From positions 96,526-160,525 of the forward strand of contig NZ_JJNZ01000017.1 in the NCBI RefSeq assembly GCF_000690055.1: a DNA stretch of 64,000 bases, written 5' to 3'. The notes under the pieces were generated by a model. The model did no database searches and had not been told where the DNA came from. It saw nothing but the letters and a program-made list of their open reading frames with translations. This DNA is from Pseudoalteromonas fuliginea. Its GTDB lineage: Bacteria > Pseudomonadota > Gammaproteobacteria > Enterobacterales > Alteromonadaceae. The translations under genes were made by a program, and so were the position numbers. This document shows, piece after piece, positions 9,526-20,797 of the stretch (position 1 is its first letter; each line of letters opens with the position of its first letter).

Positions 9526-11568
9526 ATGCGAATTACTCCTTTATCTCTGTTAATTTCAGCTAGTTTGTTAGCTAGTAGTGCATTTGCACAAGATACAGCA
9601 ACTGTAACTGGAATTGAGTCAGAAATTAGTATTAAACAAACAGAATACGATAGCTCGACAAGAATACTTGATAAACATCTTAAAGAAGAAAATCAGTTAC
9701 AAACTCAACTGGAGTTACTTCGTTCTCGTTCAACTGAATTAGATAAAGAAAAAAACCAAGCACTTGACGCAATGAACGAAATGTATCGTCGCTTAATTGA
9801 CGATCCTACGTTAGATATCAGTACAACTCAGTCGCGTTATCAAAAAGCGGTGGTTGATCACAAGCAAAATAAAGACGATATTTCTATGCAGTTGGCGGCA
9901 ATTGCATCCCACCGTAAAGACATTGAACAGATCCGTGTTGCTAAGCATACGTTACTAAACACCTTAGAGAGTTTAAAAGAGCAACTAACAACAGCGCGAG
10001 TTGAACGTTTACGTAATGAGTTTACGCGTGAGGGTACGCTAGAAGTTAATCATACAATTAACTGTAAACGCACCGAAACACTTGCAGCTTGTGAACAACG
10101 CGGCCAACAAATGGGCTTACAAAAAGCAACAAAACGTTTTGTAGACCAAATTTTTGCCAACTTAACGGAAGAGCGCTTAGTAGAGCCAAAACGTAATATG
10201 GCGGGCGCTCAAGTACAAATTTTAAGTAGTCATGTAGTGAGCAGCGCCTTTAGTGGGCAAGGTAATTACAACGTTAATTTAAGCGTCACAATGCGTGGTG
10301 AAGTCAACAGCAGTCGTTTATGTAACTTACTAAGTGTTGATAACCATTATTGTTCTGAGTATGGGACACCACTTACCGCTGTGTATCAGCCGACTTATGG
10401 CACTACTTTTTCAGATAGTCAGTTAACATTCAGTAATAGCGCGGATAATAGCGCAACAGTTCAGGTATCTCGTTTAGATGAGCCGTCAGTAAGTAATTAC
10501 ACAATGAAACCTGTTGCTAGCAATAATCGTGTTATTACCACAAATGATAACAATAAACAGGTAGAGTTAACGCTTCGCTCTAATGTTTACGACGACGAAG
10601 TTTTTATTGATGGTGTTAGTTTTGGTTCCACTCGTTTAGTAACTAGTTTACCGCGTGGAGTTCATAATGTAGAAGTGCGTAAGTTGGGTTACAAACCCTA
10701 CCAAGCACGTGTAGATTTAAATAAAGCACAGACTATTCATGTAAATTTAGTAAAAAAGCCTGAGTCGATTGCTGCACCGACATACACTCGTGAGCAAACA
10801 GAAGTGACTACCCGTCAGGTTAATGAAAATATAAATGTATTAAATGAAAATGTTCAGACCGCTGTTGTTGTTATTCCAGCAGGCAAGTTTAAAATGGGCG
10901 ATATTAACGGTAATGGTTTAGCGAATGAGCGTCCGGTTGTTGAAAAAGTGATCGCCAATTCATTTGCGATGCAAAGTCGAGAAGTGACCGTTGGAGCCTA
11001 TGAAAAATTTGTAGCAAATACCGGTTACAAAACACAAGCAGAGCAAAATAAAGGGTGCGCATATTATTTAAATGGCGAACCAGTATGGGAAGCAAACTTA
11101 AATTGGCGCAACCCAGGATTTGATCAAAATAGTAACTTTCCTGCTGTATGCTTAACCTATAACGATGCTAAAGCGTATGCAGAATGGTTATCAGGTCAAA
11201 CCGGGCAGCAATTTCGTTTACCTAATGAAGTTGAATGGGAATATGCTGCACGAGCCGGTACTGAAACCGAATACCCTTGGGGTAACGAAATTGGTAAAGG
11301 TTTAGCTAACTGTGGTTGGTGTGGTAGTGAATGGTCAAATAAGCGCGCTGCACCAGTTGGTTCTTTTTCACCGAATGCATTTGGACTATACGATACCGTA
11401 GGTAATGTATGGGAATGGACCAATAAAGAATCAGGTGAATCTGATATTGCAGTAAGAGGTGGGGCGTGGAATTTTGCACCAAGTCTTGCTCGTGCTTCAA
11501 CGCGCTTAATTTTAGCACCTGATTTTAGATCTAATTACATTGGTTTTCGTCTAGTACGTGAACGATAA
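9526..11568 (+). CDS. Secreted coiled-coil protein with PEGA and SUMF1 (formylglycine-generating-enzyme-like) domains
   Basis: The start is the ATG at 9526, giving the clean signal peptide MRITPLSLLISASLLASSAFA; a TTG at 9511 is in frame but leaves the signal internal. Residues about 25-170 are charged and heptad-like (coiled coil). Residues about 345-415 fit a PEGA domain (EVFIDGVSFGSTRL, then RGVHNVEVRKLGYKPY). Residues about 447-680 are a SUMF1 domain: IPAGKFKMGD, RLPNEVEWEYAARAG, GNVWEWT, RGGAW and a terminal YIGFRLV. The paired catalytic cysteines of true formylglycine-generating enzymes are absent from the RGGAW to GFRL segment, so it is probably a binding or structural protein of the periplasm. 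Function unknown. It occupies the slot between csrD and mreB. Confidence 0.8.
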   Translation: MRITPLSLLISASLLASSAFAQDTATVTGIESEISIKQTEYDSSTRILDKHLKEENQLQTQLELLRSRSTELDKEKNQALDAMNEMYRRLIDDPTLDISTTQSRYQKAVVDHKQNKDDISMQLAAIASHRKDIEQIRVAKHTLLNTLESLKEQLTTARVERLRNEFTREGTLEVNHTINCKRTETLAACEQRGQQMGLQKATKRFVDQIFANLTEERLVEPKRNMAGAQVQILSSHVVSSAFSGQGNYNVNLSVTMRGEVNSSRLCNLLSVDNHYCSEYGTPLTAVYQPTYGTTFSDSQLTFSNSADNSATVQVSRLDEPSVSNYTMKPVASNNRVITTNDNNKQVELTLRSNVYDDEVFIDGVSFGSTRLVTSLPRGVHNVEVRKLGYKPYQARVDLNKAQTIHVNLVKKPESIAAPTYTREQTEVTTRQVNENINVLNENVQTAVVVIPAGKFKMGDINGNGLANERPVVEKVIANSFAMQSREVTVGAYEKFVANTGYKTQAEQNKGCAYYLNGEPVWEANLNWRNPGFDQNSNFPAVCLTYNDAKAYAEWLSGQTGQQFRLPNEVEWEYAARAGTETEYPWGNEIGKGLANCGWCGSEWSNKRAAPVGSFSPNAFGLYDTVGNVWEWTNKESGESDIAVRGGAWNFAPSLARASTRLILAPDFRSNYIGFRLVRER

Positions 11569-11576
11569 AATTTAAG

Positions 11577-11599
11577 AAGGAAGCTTAGCTTCCTTTTTT
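11577..11599 (+). terminator. Rho-independent terminator after the SUMF1-domain gene
   Basis: AAGGAAGC (11577-11584) pairs with GCTTCCTT (11588-11595) over a 3-nt loop, followed by six T. It separates this gene from the mre operon. Confidence 0.9.
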
Positions 11600-11669
11600 C
11601 ACAAATTTACAAAGGCAGCTGCGCTTTATATTGCTCACATAACTAAGCATGTTAAAGTAAGGCAGCTAA

Positions 11670-12745
<1,076 letters not shown>

Positions 12746-12746
<1 letters not shown>

Positions 12747-13588
12747 TGAAATTAATGTTTGGACGAGCCGTCTCCTTACAACTGCGACTTTTTGTCGCAG
12801 TGTTTTTGAGTATCGTACTCATAATTGGTGATAGATACACACAAGGTGGTACGGTTGTTCGTACTAGCCTCAATACCCTCGTTAGCCCGTTAATTTATGT
12901 TGCTAATTTACCATACGAACTTTTTAGTTTTAGTGCCAAAAGCCTGCATACACGGGATCAACTTCTTACTGAAAACGAAGCGCTTAAAAAAAAGCAAATG
13001 TTACAAAGTGAGCAACTTCAGCAATATCAATTCTTAGCCAGAGAAAATCAAAAACTACGTGCCTTACTTGGCTCATCGGCAAAGCAGTCTAATCGTAAAA
13101 TTATTGCGCAAGTGCTTTCAGTTCATTCAAATCCATATAGTCACCAAGTGGTAATTAATCGTGGTACAACCGATGAACTCAGTGAGGGGCAAGCCGTTAT
13201 TGATGAAATGGGAGTGGTAGGGCAACTTACTAAAGTAGGATCGACGACATCACGGGTATTGCTAATGACAGACACCACACATGCTACGCCGGTACGTATT
13301 TTACGTAATGATGTGCGCACCGTGGTCGAAGGCATTGGTAAAATTAATGTCGTTAAACTCTCGCATGTGCCACATAGCTTAGATGTGCGTATTGGCGATG
13401 TACTCGTTACGTCAGGTTTAGGCGGCACATTCCCAGAAGGCTACCCCGTGGCTGTTGTAACTGAAATTAACCGAGATGAAGGTCAGCCATTTGCTCAAGT
13501 ATATGCCGAGCCAATTGCTCAGCTAGATCGTATTCGTTTATTAGTTATTTTGTGGCGCAATAAGCAGGAGCGTCTAAATAATGATTAG
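12746..13588 (+). CDS. mreC: Rod-shape-determining protein MreC
   Basis: A bitopic inner-membrane protein that links MreB to the periplasmic elongasome (PBP2, RodA). One transmembrane helix lies at about residues 10-30, then a coiled coil at about 70-105 (LLTENEALKKKQMLQSEQL), then the beta-rich MreC core with QVVINRGTTDELSEGQAV and LVTSGLGGTFPEGYPVA. Length of 280 is typical. It starts on the last base of mreB and overlaps mreD by 8 bp, a translational-coupling arrangement. Confidence 0.96.
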
Positions 13589-14060
13589 CCGTTATTCATT
13601 GTTAATAGGGTTGAGCATATTTTTTGCCTTAGTTATGGCGTTAATGCCATTACCTTTTTCGTTTGAACCATTTCGCCCTGATTGGGTATTACTTGTTTTG
13701 ATGTATTGGTCACTTGCATTACCGCATCGTTTAAATATTGCTACAGCATGGGTGGTTGGCTTATTAATTGATTTAGCTTCTGGTTCGCCACTTGGTGTGA
13801 ATTCACTGACTTATTCGATTTGTATTTTTGTAACTGCAAGCAATTTCCAAAAAATTCGTAATTTTTCGCTTTGGCAGCAAAGCTTATTAATTGGTTTGTT
13901 TTTAACGCTTTATCATTTAATGCAGTTTTGGTTAAATCACTTTTTACTCGGTGTTTATTTTAATCCACAATATTTATGGCCAGTGCTTACCGGTATGGTG
14001 AGTTGGTTTTGGGTATTTTCATTACTTCGTAAGTACCGCAGACATTTTAGGATCAGGTAA
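13581..14060 (+). CDS. mreD: Rod-shape-determining protein MreD
   Basis: A 159-residue polytopic membrane protein with about five hydrophobic helices, matching MreD in length and in the conserved FRPDWVLLVLMYW segment near residues 32-44. It partners MreC in the elongasome. It overlaps mreC by 8 bp and its stop abuts the maf start. Confidence 0.94.
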   Translation: MISRYSLLIGLSIFFALVMALMPLPFSFEPFRPDWVLLVLMYWSLALPHRLNIATAWVVGLLIDLASGSPLGVNSLTYSICIFVTASNFQKIRNFSLWQQSLLIGLFLTLYHLMQFWLNHFLLGVYFNPQYLWPVLTGMVSWFWVFSLLRKYRRHFRIR

Positions 14061-14630
14061 ATGACTACCTCAGTGTATTTGGCATCAGCCTCTCCCCGCC
14101 GTAAAGAATTACTAAATCAGTTAGGCATCGAGTTTTCGCAATTTAGTGTTGATGCAGACGAAAGCCAGTTGCCTAATGAGCAGCCGCATAATTATGTAGA
14201 GCGTTTAGCGCGTTTAAAGGCAAGCTTAGGTGTTGAGCTTGGCTATACCGACCGACCGGTGCTTGGTAGTGATACAGTGGTTGTTATTGATAACGAGTCT
14301 TTATGTAAGCCTCGTGATGAAGCTGACTTTACGCAAACATTAAAGCGCTTATCAGGTAACACACATCAAGTGTTAACGGCTATCGCATTTGCTAGTAAAG
14401 ATAAAATACTTAGTTGCGTAGTAAGTACTGACGTTACGTTTAAAACCCTCACCGATGAAGAAATAAAAGCATATTGGCTAAGTGGTGAACCACAAGATAA
14501 AGCCGGTGGCTATGGAATACAAGGTTTAGGCGGTCGCTTTGTTACTCATATTTCGGGTAGCTATTTTTGTGTTGTAGGCTTACCTTTATATGAGACCGAA
14601 CAATTATTACAAGCATTCTTAAGAAGGTAA
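14061..14630 (+). CDS. maf: Maf-family nucleotide pyrophosphatase (YhdE-like)
   Basis: The start VYLASASPRRKELLNQLGI is the Maf signature near the N-terminus, and the conserved GSDTVV, KPRD and DKAGGYGIQG motifs follow. The family hydrolyses dTTP, UTP and modified nucleotides to monophosphates (house-cleaning). The position between mreD and rng is that of E. coli yhdE, whose product acts on dTTP/UTP. It begins at the base after the mreD stop and is followed 1 bp later by rng. Confidence 0.93.
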   Translation: MTTSVYLASASPRRKELLNQLGIEFSQFSVDADESQLPNEQPHNYVERLARLKASLGVELGYTDRPVLGSDTVVVIDNESLCKPRDEADFTQTLKRLSGNTHQVLTAIAFASKDKILSCVVSTDVTFKTLTDEEIKAYWLSGEPQDKAGGYGIQGLGGRFVTHISGSYFCVVGLPLYETEQLLQAFLRR

Positions 14631-14631
14631 C

Positions 14632-16104
14632 ATGAGTACAGAATTACTGATCAATGTCACACCAAGCGAAAGCCGTGTTGCCTTAATAGAAAACGGTGTA
14701 TTACAAGAAATTCAACTTGAGCGTATTGGCAACCTCGGTATTGTTGGTAATATTTACTTAGGGAAAATAAGTCGTGTATTACCAGGAATGCAAGCTGCTT
14801 TTGTTGATATAGGCCTTGAAAAAGCGGCCTTTTTGCATGCGTCAGATATCGTAAACAGCGCATCAATTGTAGAAGGCGTTGACGACACTCCGATAAAAAA
14901 AGTACAAGATATTCGTGAGTTAGTTCGCCAAGGTCAATACATTATGGTGCAAGTGGTTAAAGATCCGCTTGGTACTAAAGGTGCAAGACTCACCACAGAT
15001 ATAACAATTCCTTCTCGTTATTTAGTATTTATGCCCGATGCTACTCATGTAGGAGTTAGCCAACGCATCGAAACCGAAGAAGAGCGTGCACGCCTTAAAA
15101 AAATAGTTGCGGAATATGGCGATGAAAATGGCAGTTTTATTGTGCGTACAGCAGCCGAAGGGGCAATCGAAGCTGAGCTAAGGCATGACGCTGAATTTTT
15201 AAGAAAGTTATGGGAAAAAATAGTATCTCGCAGAAAAAAAACAAGTAAAGCGAGCATCTTACATGAAGACTTAACACTTGCGTTCAGAACGCTTCGTGAT
15301 TATGTAGGTGAAGACATGGAGCGTATTCGTGTCGATTCAAAATTGACTTATCAAGAGCTTAAGTTATTTACTGATGAGTTTGTACCACAGCTTTCTAAAG
15401 TACTTGAGTATTATCCAGGTGAGCGCCCAATATTTGATTTGTTTGATGTCGAAAATGAAATTCAAAAAGCATTACATCGTAAAGTAACGTTAAAATCGGG
15501 CGGTTATATCATTATTGATCAAACCGAAGCGATGACCACGGTTGATGTAAACACTGGAGCTTTTGTTGGCCATCGTAATTTAGAAGAAACTATTTTTAAT
15601 ACCAATGTAGAAGCTACTTCGGCTATCGCCCGTCAACTCAGACTACGTAATTTAGGCGGCATTATTATTATCGATTTTATTGATATGGTAAGCGAAGACC
15701 ACAAACGCCGCGTATTACATTCGCTTGAATCTGCGTTATCGAAAGATTGCACCAAAACGAATATAAATGGTCTTTCTGCACTCGGTTTAGTGGAAATGAC
15801 CCGTAAGCGTACGCGCGAAAGTCTAGAACATATTTTATGTGATGTATGTCCTGCATGTTCAGGTCGTGGTTCGCAAAAAACAGTTGAAACAGTGTGCTAT
15901 GAAATATTACGCGAGATAGTGCGCGTTAATCGTGCTTACGCAGCCGATAAATTTATGGTATACGCTGCCCCAGCAGTGAGTGAATCTTTACTTAATGACG
16001 AATATCATAACCTAGCGGAACTTGAGCTTTTTATTGGTAAGCAAGTACATATTCAAACCGAGAGTTTATACAGCCAAGAACAGTTTGATGTGGTAATGAT
16101 GTAA
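14632..16104 (+). CDS. rng: Ribonuclease G
   Basis: A 490-residue endoribonuclease of the RNase E/G family, involved in 16S rRNA 5' maturation and mRNA decay. An S1 domain lies at about residues 35-120 (GNIYLGKISRVLPGMQAAFVD), followed by RNase H-like and DNase I-like parts with DVNTGAFVGH, and the Zn-link CPACSGRG (with the upstream CDVC) at about 404-413 that joins dimers. Length fits RNase G rather than RNase E (no long disordered tail). ATG at 14632 is preceded by gaaggta. The last base of its stop is the first base of the next start. Confidence 0.96.
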   Translation: MSTELLINVTPSESRVALIENGVLQEIQLERIGNLGIVGNIYLGKISRVLPGMQAAFVDIGLEKAAFLHASDIVNSASIVEGVDDTPIKKVQDIRELVRQGQYIMVQVVKDPLGTKGARLTTDITIPSRYLVFMPDATHVGVSQRIETEEERARLKKIVAEYGDENGSFIVRTAAEGAIEAELRHDAEFLRKLWEKIVSRRKKTSKASILHEDLTLAFRTLRDYVGEDMERIRVDSKLTYQELKLFTDEFVPQLSKVLEYYPGERPIFDLFDVENEIQKALHRKVTLKSGGYIIIDQTEAMTTVDVNTGAFVGHRNLEETIFNTNVEATSAIARQLRLRNLGGIIIIDFIDMVSEDHKRRVLHSLESALSKDCTKTNINGLSALGLVEMTRKRTRESLEHILCDVCPACSGRGSQKTVETVCYEILREIVRVNRAYAADKFMVYAAPAVSESLLNDEYHNLAELELFIGKQVHIQTESLYSQEQFDVVMM

Positions 16105-19100
16105 TGAAAGCAAAAGCGGTCTGTTTTTTTTGTTTTAGAAAGTTATGGCAAACCTGCGCCATAATTTTGGTATTACTGGCCGTTATTGTTTCTATTTTAA
16201 AATATACACTTCCTTATGCTAATGACTATAAAGGCGATATTGAAACTTACTTACACAGTAAATTTGATGTCAGCCTTTCAATTGGTTCTATTTCAGCAAG
16301 TTGGCAGGGTAGTGGCCCCGCTTTGGTTCTTGAAGATTTATCCTTTAAAGATAATGAAACGGCTCCTATTTCTCTTACCATCGCAAAAACCAGTTTAGAG
16401 CTTAATTTGTGGGAAAGCTTAAAAACGCTACAGTTAAAATCTAATTATTTTGTTATTAGTGGCTTTCACACCAGCGTTAATGTGGGCAACTTATTTAATG
16501 GCAATGAGCAAGGTGAAGTTTCTTTTGAACAAAAAGAACTCATTGAAGGTCTTTTTTTAGGTGAAACTGGGCATTTTGCAATTGAGAATTCAAGCGTCAA
16601 CTTCATACTTGAAGATGGTAAAGAGCGTAAAGTAATGCTTAAAAATATTACTTGGCAAAATGAAGATAAAAAACACCTCGGCAGTGGTAGCTTGGCATTG
16701 CCTGGTATCTCAGTTGGTAATTTTGATGCGCGCATTGCTTTATCGGGTAAGACCTTGGAAAAGGTGATTGGTGATATGTATGTGCAAGCAAATAAAGTAG
16801 ATGTATCTAACTGGTTAGCGCAATACATAACAAGTGAAAAGCAGCAATTACACAGTGATATAAATTTACAAGCTTGGTTTAAGCTCGAAAAAGGGCTATT
16901 TAGCGATATAAAAGTGCAATGGTTACCAAGCTTTGTGCGTTGGCAGTATGAAGAAAAAAATCAACAAGTTAGTTTAAGCGAAGGGGGATTTCATTTATAC
17001 CCAGAGCAAAATGGCTGGCGCTTAAAAAGTACAGGTTTAACATTTGCTAGTAACAGCAAGGCTTGGCCAAGTTTAGAGTTTGAAGCAAAGCTAGATGCGC
17101 AAAACAAAGTATGGTTACAGCAAGTTGATTTAGAGCTACTAAATAATTTAGCTGGATTAACTAATTTTAATGGTTTAGCCCCTTTTTTAGAGCGTGAACC
17201 AAGTGGTTTGATTAAACAAGCATATTTAAATTTTGAAAGCGTTGAGCAGTGGCAGCTATGGTTTGAGGCTGACAATATTGGTTGGCAAGAACTCGATTCA
17301 GTACCGGCTGCTCAAGGGTTAAGAGTAAGTGGTCTTGTAAATCAAGCAAGCGGACGTATTAGCTTATTTGGCGAAAATGGCACGCTTGTTACTGGCGAAA
17401 ACTTTAGTAATGATATCCAATATAATCAAATTAATATCGATTTAGATTTAGTAAATCGAAAAGAAGGTTGGCACATCAGTAGTGATGAAATTTGGTTTGA
17501 TAATAATGAAATAACACTTGCTGCTGAAATGCAGCTGAGCCTCGGGGATACGCCTCGTTTAGATTTATATGCAGAAGCATTTGCACCAGATGCCAATATT
17601 GCAGGGCATTACTTCCCGCTAAAAGCAATGAGCCCTGAGCTTGTAAGTTACTTAAATGGCGCAATTAAAGCTGGAGAAATAACGAAGGCCCAAGTGCTGT
17701 TTGCAGGCCCGCTTACAAGCTTTCCATTTACTGATGGGTTAGGGCAATTTGATGTACTTGCGCAAATAGATAACGCAACGTACCAGTTTGATCCACAGTG
17801 GCCTTCAGTGACAAATGCGAATGTACAATTACATTTTGCCAATGAACGTATGGATATTTATAGCCAGCAAGGTAAGTTAGTCAATTTAGACTTGGGTAAC
17901 AGCGTACAAGTTAGTATTGCTGATTTAATGGACGCCGATGAACTCATTGTGCAAATAGATAAAAAAGTAGCGATGGAAAAATTGCATGACTTTTTTACAG
18001 CCACTCCGATTGCCAACCCACTTGCTGAAATATTTAGTATTGTTCAAGGTAAAGGAGAAGCTAATGCAAGCATTGAGTTATTAGTTGGCTCTAAGTTTAA
18101 AGATGGTGCAAGCGTGAGTGGGACGGTCGGCTTAAACGGCTTGCCACTTTATATCGCCACTCCAGGAATTGACCTTAAAGATTTAAACGGTGAATTACAC
18201 TTTAAAAACGATGATATATCCCTCAAAGATGCTACTGCAACGTGGCTGGGAATGCCGTTAAGTATTAATTACGACAGTAAAAGTAATAACGAAGATTATC
18301 GTGTAAATATAGATATAAGCGCTCAGCTAGATGCTGAAACACTTATCGACAGCGCTCAAGGTATTTTAAAAGATTACCTGAAAGGGAAAAGTGATGTAGA
18401 GATTGGTGTAGTACTTGATTTTACTGAGCAAGGCTTTAATTATCGTGCACAAGTTAGTTCAGATCTGATTGGTTTAATCAGTGATTTACCTGCACCGTAT
18501 GGTAAAACGAGTGATAAAATATGGGCACTTGATGCTGTTGTGCAAGGCGATAAAATTTCAAATTTAATTACAGCCAATGCCAATCAACAATTTTATTTCA
18601 ATGCCATATTAGAAAACGGTAAGCCGCAATTTAGTAATGCACACTTTATATTAGGTGGGCAGGATTTAGGGCTGAATCAAAAAGATTTAAGTGTAAATAT
18701 CAATCTTGAGCAAACAGAGCTAACGCCTTGGCTTGATCTTATTGATCAAATAACCAATGCAGCCAGATCAAACCCTGAAAATCAATCATCTGGCATTATG
18801 CCACCGTTAAATGAAGTGGTAGCAAGCATTGGAAAAATCAATGTGAGTAACATTGTATTTAATGATTTTGAAATGCGTTTAGCACCTTCTAAAAATGATT
18901 TATATTTGAAGTTAAATGCTAAAGAGTTGCGTGCTGATGTATTTATTCCAACCTCTCAACCGAGCCAGCCCATACGAATTAATACCGATTACTTAAGGCT
19001 TAATTTTGCTGAAAAAATTAAGCCAGAGTTTGAAGTGGCCGACGTATTCCCCATAGCTGATTTAAGTTGGTTAACAAAACTACCGGCCATAGAGTTTGAA

Positions 19101-19961
19101 TGTGGTGATTGTAAAATTGCACGCTATCAACTCGATAAGGTAAGCGCTTCATTATTAGGTGATGGAAAGCGACTCTTAATTTCAGAACTGGTGGTTGATA
19201 AAGGCGATCATGTACTGCGCACTAAAGGACAGTGGGAAAACGGCTTAACGGAGTTTTCAGGAGAGTTAAAAAGTGATGACATCGGTTCTTTATTCAATGA
19301 GTTTGATATCACTACGGCTATTAAAGATTCTAAAGCAAATATTAACTATAGCCTAGCATGGCAAGCGGCCCCTTACGACTTTGATGTTGAAAGTCTAAGT
19401 GGTGAAATTGAGTGGGATTTAGGCGAAGGTCATTTAACTGAAATCAGCGATGGTGGTGCACGCGTATTTTCGTTACTGAGTCTTGATTCATTAGTACGTA
19501 AGCTAAAACTTGATTTTAGAGATGTCTTTTCAAAGGGCTTTTTTTATAACAGTATGCAAGGCTCTATGCAGTTAGAAAACGGTATTGCTTACACTAAAGA
19601 TACCAAAATGGACGGCGTGCCCGCCGATTTAACTATTAAAGGTTATGCAAATTTAAACACGCTTGATATAGATTATGACCTTGCTGTAGCGCCACAGGTA
19701 ACCTCAAGTATTCCGGTTATAGTTGCATGGATGGTCAACCCAGTAACAGGGCTTGCTGCCTTAGCAATTGATAAAGTTATTCATTCTGCGCGCGTCATCT
19801 CAGAGATCAACTTTAAAGTAACGGGTAAAATGAACGATCCTATTGTTCAAGAACTCGACAGAAAAAGTCGTGAAGTTACGCTTCCTCAAGCTGCGCAAAA
19901 TCAGCCACAAGCATCAGTCGATTTAAAACTTAAAGATGCACAAGTAACAGTAACGCAATGA
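16104..19961 (+). CDS. yhdP: YhdP-family AsmA-like phospholipid-transport protein
   Basis: At 1285 residues this matches the giant AsmA-like protein YhdP (about 1266 in E. coli), a bridge-like protein that helps move phospholipid to the outer membrane. A single N-terminal membrane helix lies at about residues 14-36; the rest is repetitive beta-strand (DUF3971 / AsmA-like) with the conserved C-terminal region WDLGEGHLTEISDGGARVFSLLS (given here only as landmark WDLGEGHLTEI, GGARVFSLLS) and GLAALAIDKV. The gene order rng-yhdP-(nitrilase)-tldD is conserved in gammaproteobacteria. It overlaps the next gene by 4 bp. Confidence 0.93.
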   Translation: MKAKAVCFFCFRKLWQTCAIILVLLAVIVSILKYTLPYANDYKGDIETYLHSKFDVSLSIGSISASWQGSGPALVLEDLSFKDNETAPISLTIAKTSLELNLWESLKTLQLKSNYFVISGFHTSVNVGNLFNGNEQGEVSFEQKELIEGLFLGETGHFAIENSSVNFILEDGKERKVMLKNITWQNEDKKHLGSGSLALPGISVGNFDARIALSGKTLEKVIGDMYVQANKVDVSNWLAQYITSEKQQLHSDINLQAWFKLEKGLFSDIKVQWLPSFVRWQYEEKNQQVSLSEGGFHLYPEQNGWRLKSTGLTFASNSKAWPSLEFEAKLDAQNKVWLQQVDLELLNNLAGLTNFNGLAPFLEREPSGLIKQAYLNFESVEQWQLWFEADNIGWQELDSVPAAQGLRVSGLVNQASGRISLFGENGTLVTGENFSNDIQYNQINIDLDLVNRKEGWHISSDEIWFDNNEITLAAEMQLSLGDTPRLDLYAEAFAPDANIAGHYFPLKAMSPELVSYLNGAIKAGEITKAQVLFAGPLTSFPFTDGLGQFDVLAQIDNATYQFDPQWPSVTNANVQLHFANERMDIYSQQGKLVNLDLGNSVQVSIADLMDADELIVQIDKKVAMEKLHDFFTATPIANPLAEIFSIVQGKGEANASIELLVGSKFKDGASVSGTVGLNGLPLYIATPGIDLKDLNGELHFKNDDISLKDATATWLGMPLSINYDSKSNNEDYRVNIDISAQLDAETLIDSAQGILKDYLKGKSDVEIGVVLDFTEQGFNYRAQVSSDLIGLISDLPAPYGKTSDKIWALDAVVQGDKISNLITANANQQFYFNAILENGKPQFSNAHFILGGQDLGLNQKDLSVNINLEQTELTPWLDLIDQITNAARSNPENQSSGIMPPLNEVVASIGKINVSNIVFNDFEMRLAPSKNDLYLKLNAKELRADVFIPTSQPSQPIRINTDYLRLNFAEKIKPEFEVADVFPIADLSWLTKLPAIEFECGDCKIARYQLDKVSASLLGDGKRLLISELVVDKGDHVLRTKGQWENGLTEFSGELKSDDIGSLFNEFDITTAIKDSKANINYSLAWQAAPYDFDVESLSGEIEWDLGEGHLTEISDGGARVFSLLSLDSLVRKLKLDFRDVFSKGFFYNSMQGSMQLENGIAYTKDTKMDGVPADLTIKGYANLNTLDIDYDLAVAPQVTSSIPVIVAWMVNPVTGLAALAIDKVIHSARVISEINFKVTGKMNDPIVQELDRKSREVTLPQAAQNQPQASVDLKLKDAQVTVTQ

Positions 19962-20797
19962 ACAAAACTGAAATACTAAGCACTCCCACAATAGTTGCCT
20001 TGCAAATGTGTTCAGGGCTAAGCCCTGATAACAACATAGCAAGCTTAAAGCGTGCACTTAAAACACTTCCAGCAACAAGACCATTACTTGTTTGTTTGCC
20101 TGAGGCTTTTTTAGTGTTTAGTAAAAGTGGTAACGATACGTTACGTGTTGCTAAGCAAGTTGAGCGATACAAACTACAACTTAGTGAATTGTGCCAACAC
20201 CATAATATTTGGTTAAATGCAGGGACAATGCCTGAGCCATTTAACGAACGTAAATATTATGCAGCATCGCACTTATATAATAATCAAGGCGAGCTGGTTG
20301 CAACGTATAACAAAATACATTTATTTGATGTAAACGTAGATGATCAAACAGGTAGCTATCGAGAGTCAGATTTTACCCAAGCAGGTAGCGATGTGGTTGT
20401 TGTTGATTCTCCCTTTGGTAAAATAGGCTTAACAGTATGTTATGATCTGCGCTTTAGTGGCTTATTCAATGAACTAGTACGCCAAGGCGCCGATATTATT
20501 TTAGTACCAAGTGCATTTACAGTCGTCACAGGACAAGCGCATTGGCAGCCATTATTAGCAGCTCGCGCAATAGAAACACAATGTTATGTAGTTGCAGCAG
20601 CTCAGTACGGTACACATGAAAATGGCCGACAAACATATGGCCACAGTATTATTATTTCACCTTGGGGAAATATCCTGAGTGAATTGCCAACAGGCACCGG
20701 TTTTATAAGCTGCAACGCAGATTTAGACCAGTTACAAAAAATTAGACGAGATATGCCCGTGCAGTCTCATCAACGATTTAGAGAGCATTTATTATGA
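19958..20797 (+). CDS. Nitrilase-superfamily carbon-nitrogen hydrolase
   Basis: A 279-residue amidase fold with the complete Glu-Lys-Cys triad: Glu49 in CLPEAFLVF, Lys in YNKIHLFDV and Cys in TVCYDLRF. It belongs to the Nit branch (deaminated-glutathione amidase-like) that is found between yhdP and tldD in Shewanella and Vibrio relatives. The exact substrate is not readable from sequence. It overlaps yhdP and tldD by 4 bp each (ATGA junctions). Confidence 0.9.
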   Translation: MNKTEILSTPTIVALQMCSGLSPDNNIASLKRALKTLPATRPLLVCLPEAFLVFSKSGNDTLRVAKQVERYKLQLSELCQHHNIWLNAGTMPEPFNERKYYAASHLYNNQGELVATYNKIHLFDVNVDDQTGSYRESDFTQAGSDVVVVDSPFGKIGLTVCYDLRFSGLFNELVRQGADIILVPSAFTVVTGQAHWQPLLAARAIETQCYVVAAAQYGTHENGRQTYGHSIIISPWGNILSELPTGTGFISCNADLDQLQKIRRDMPVQSHQRFREHLL

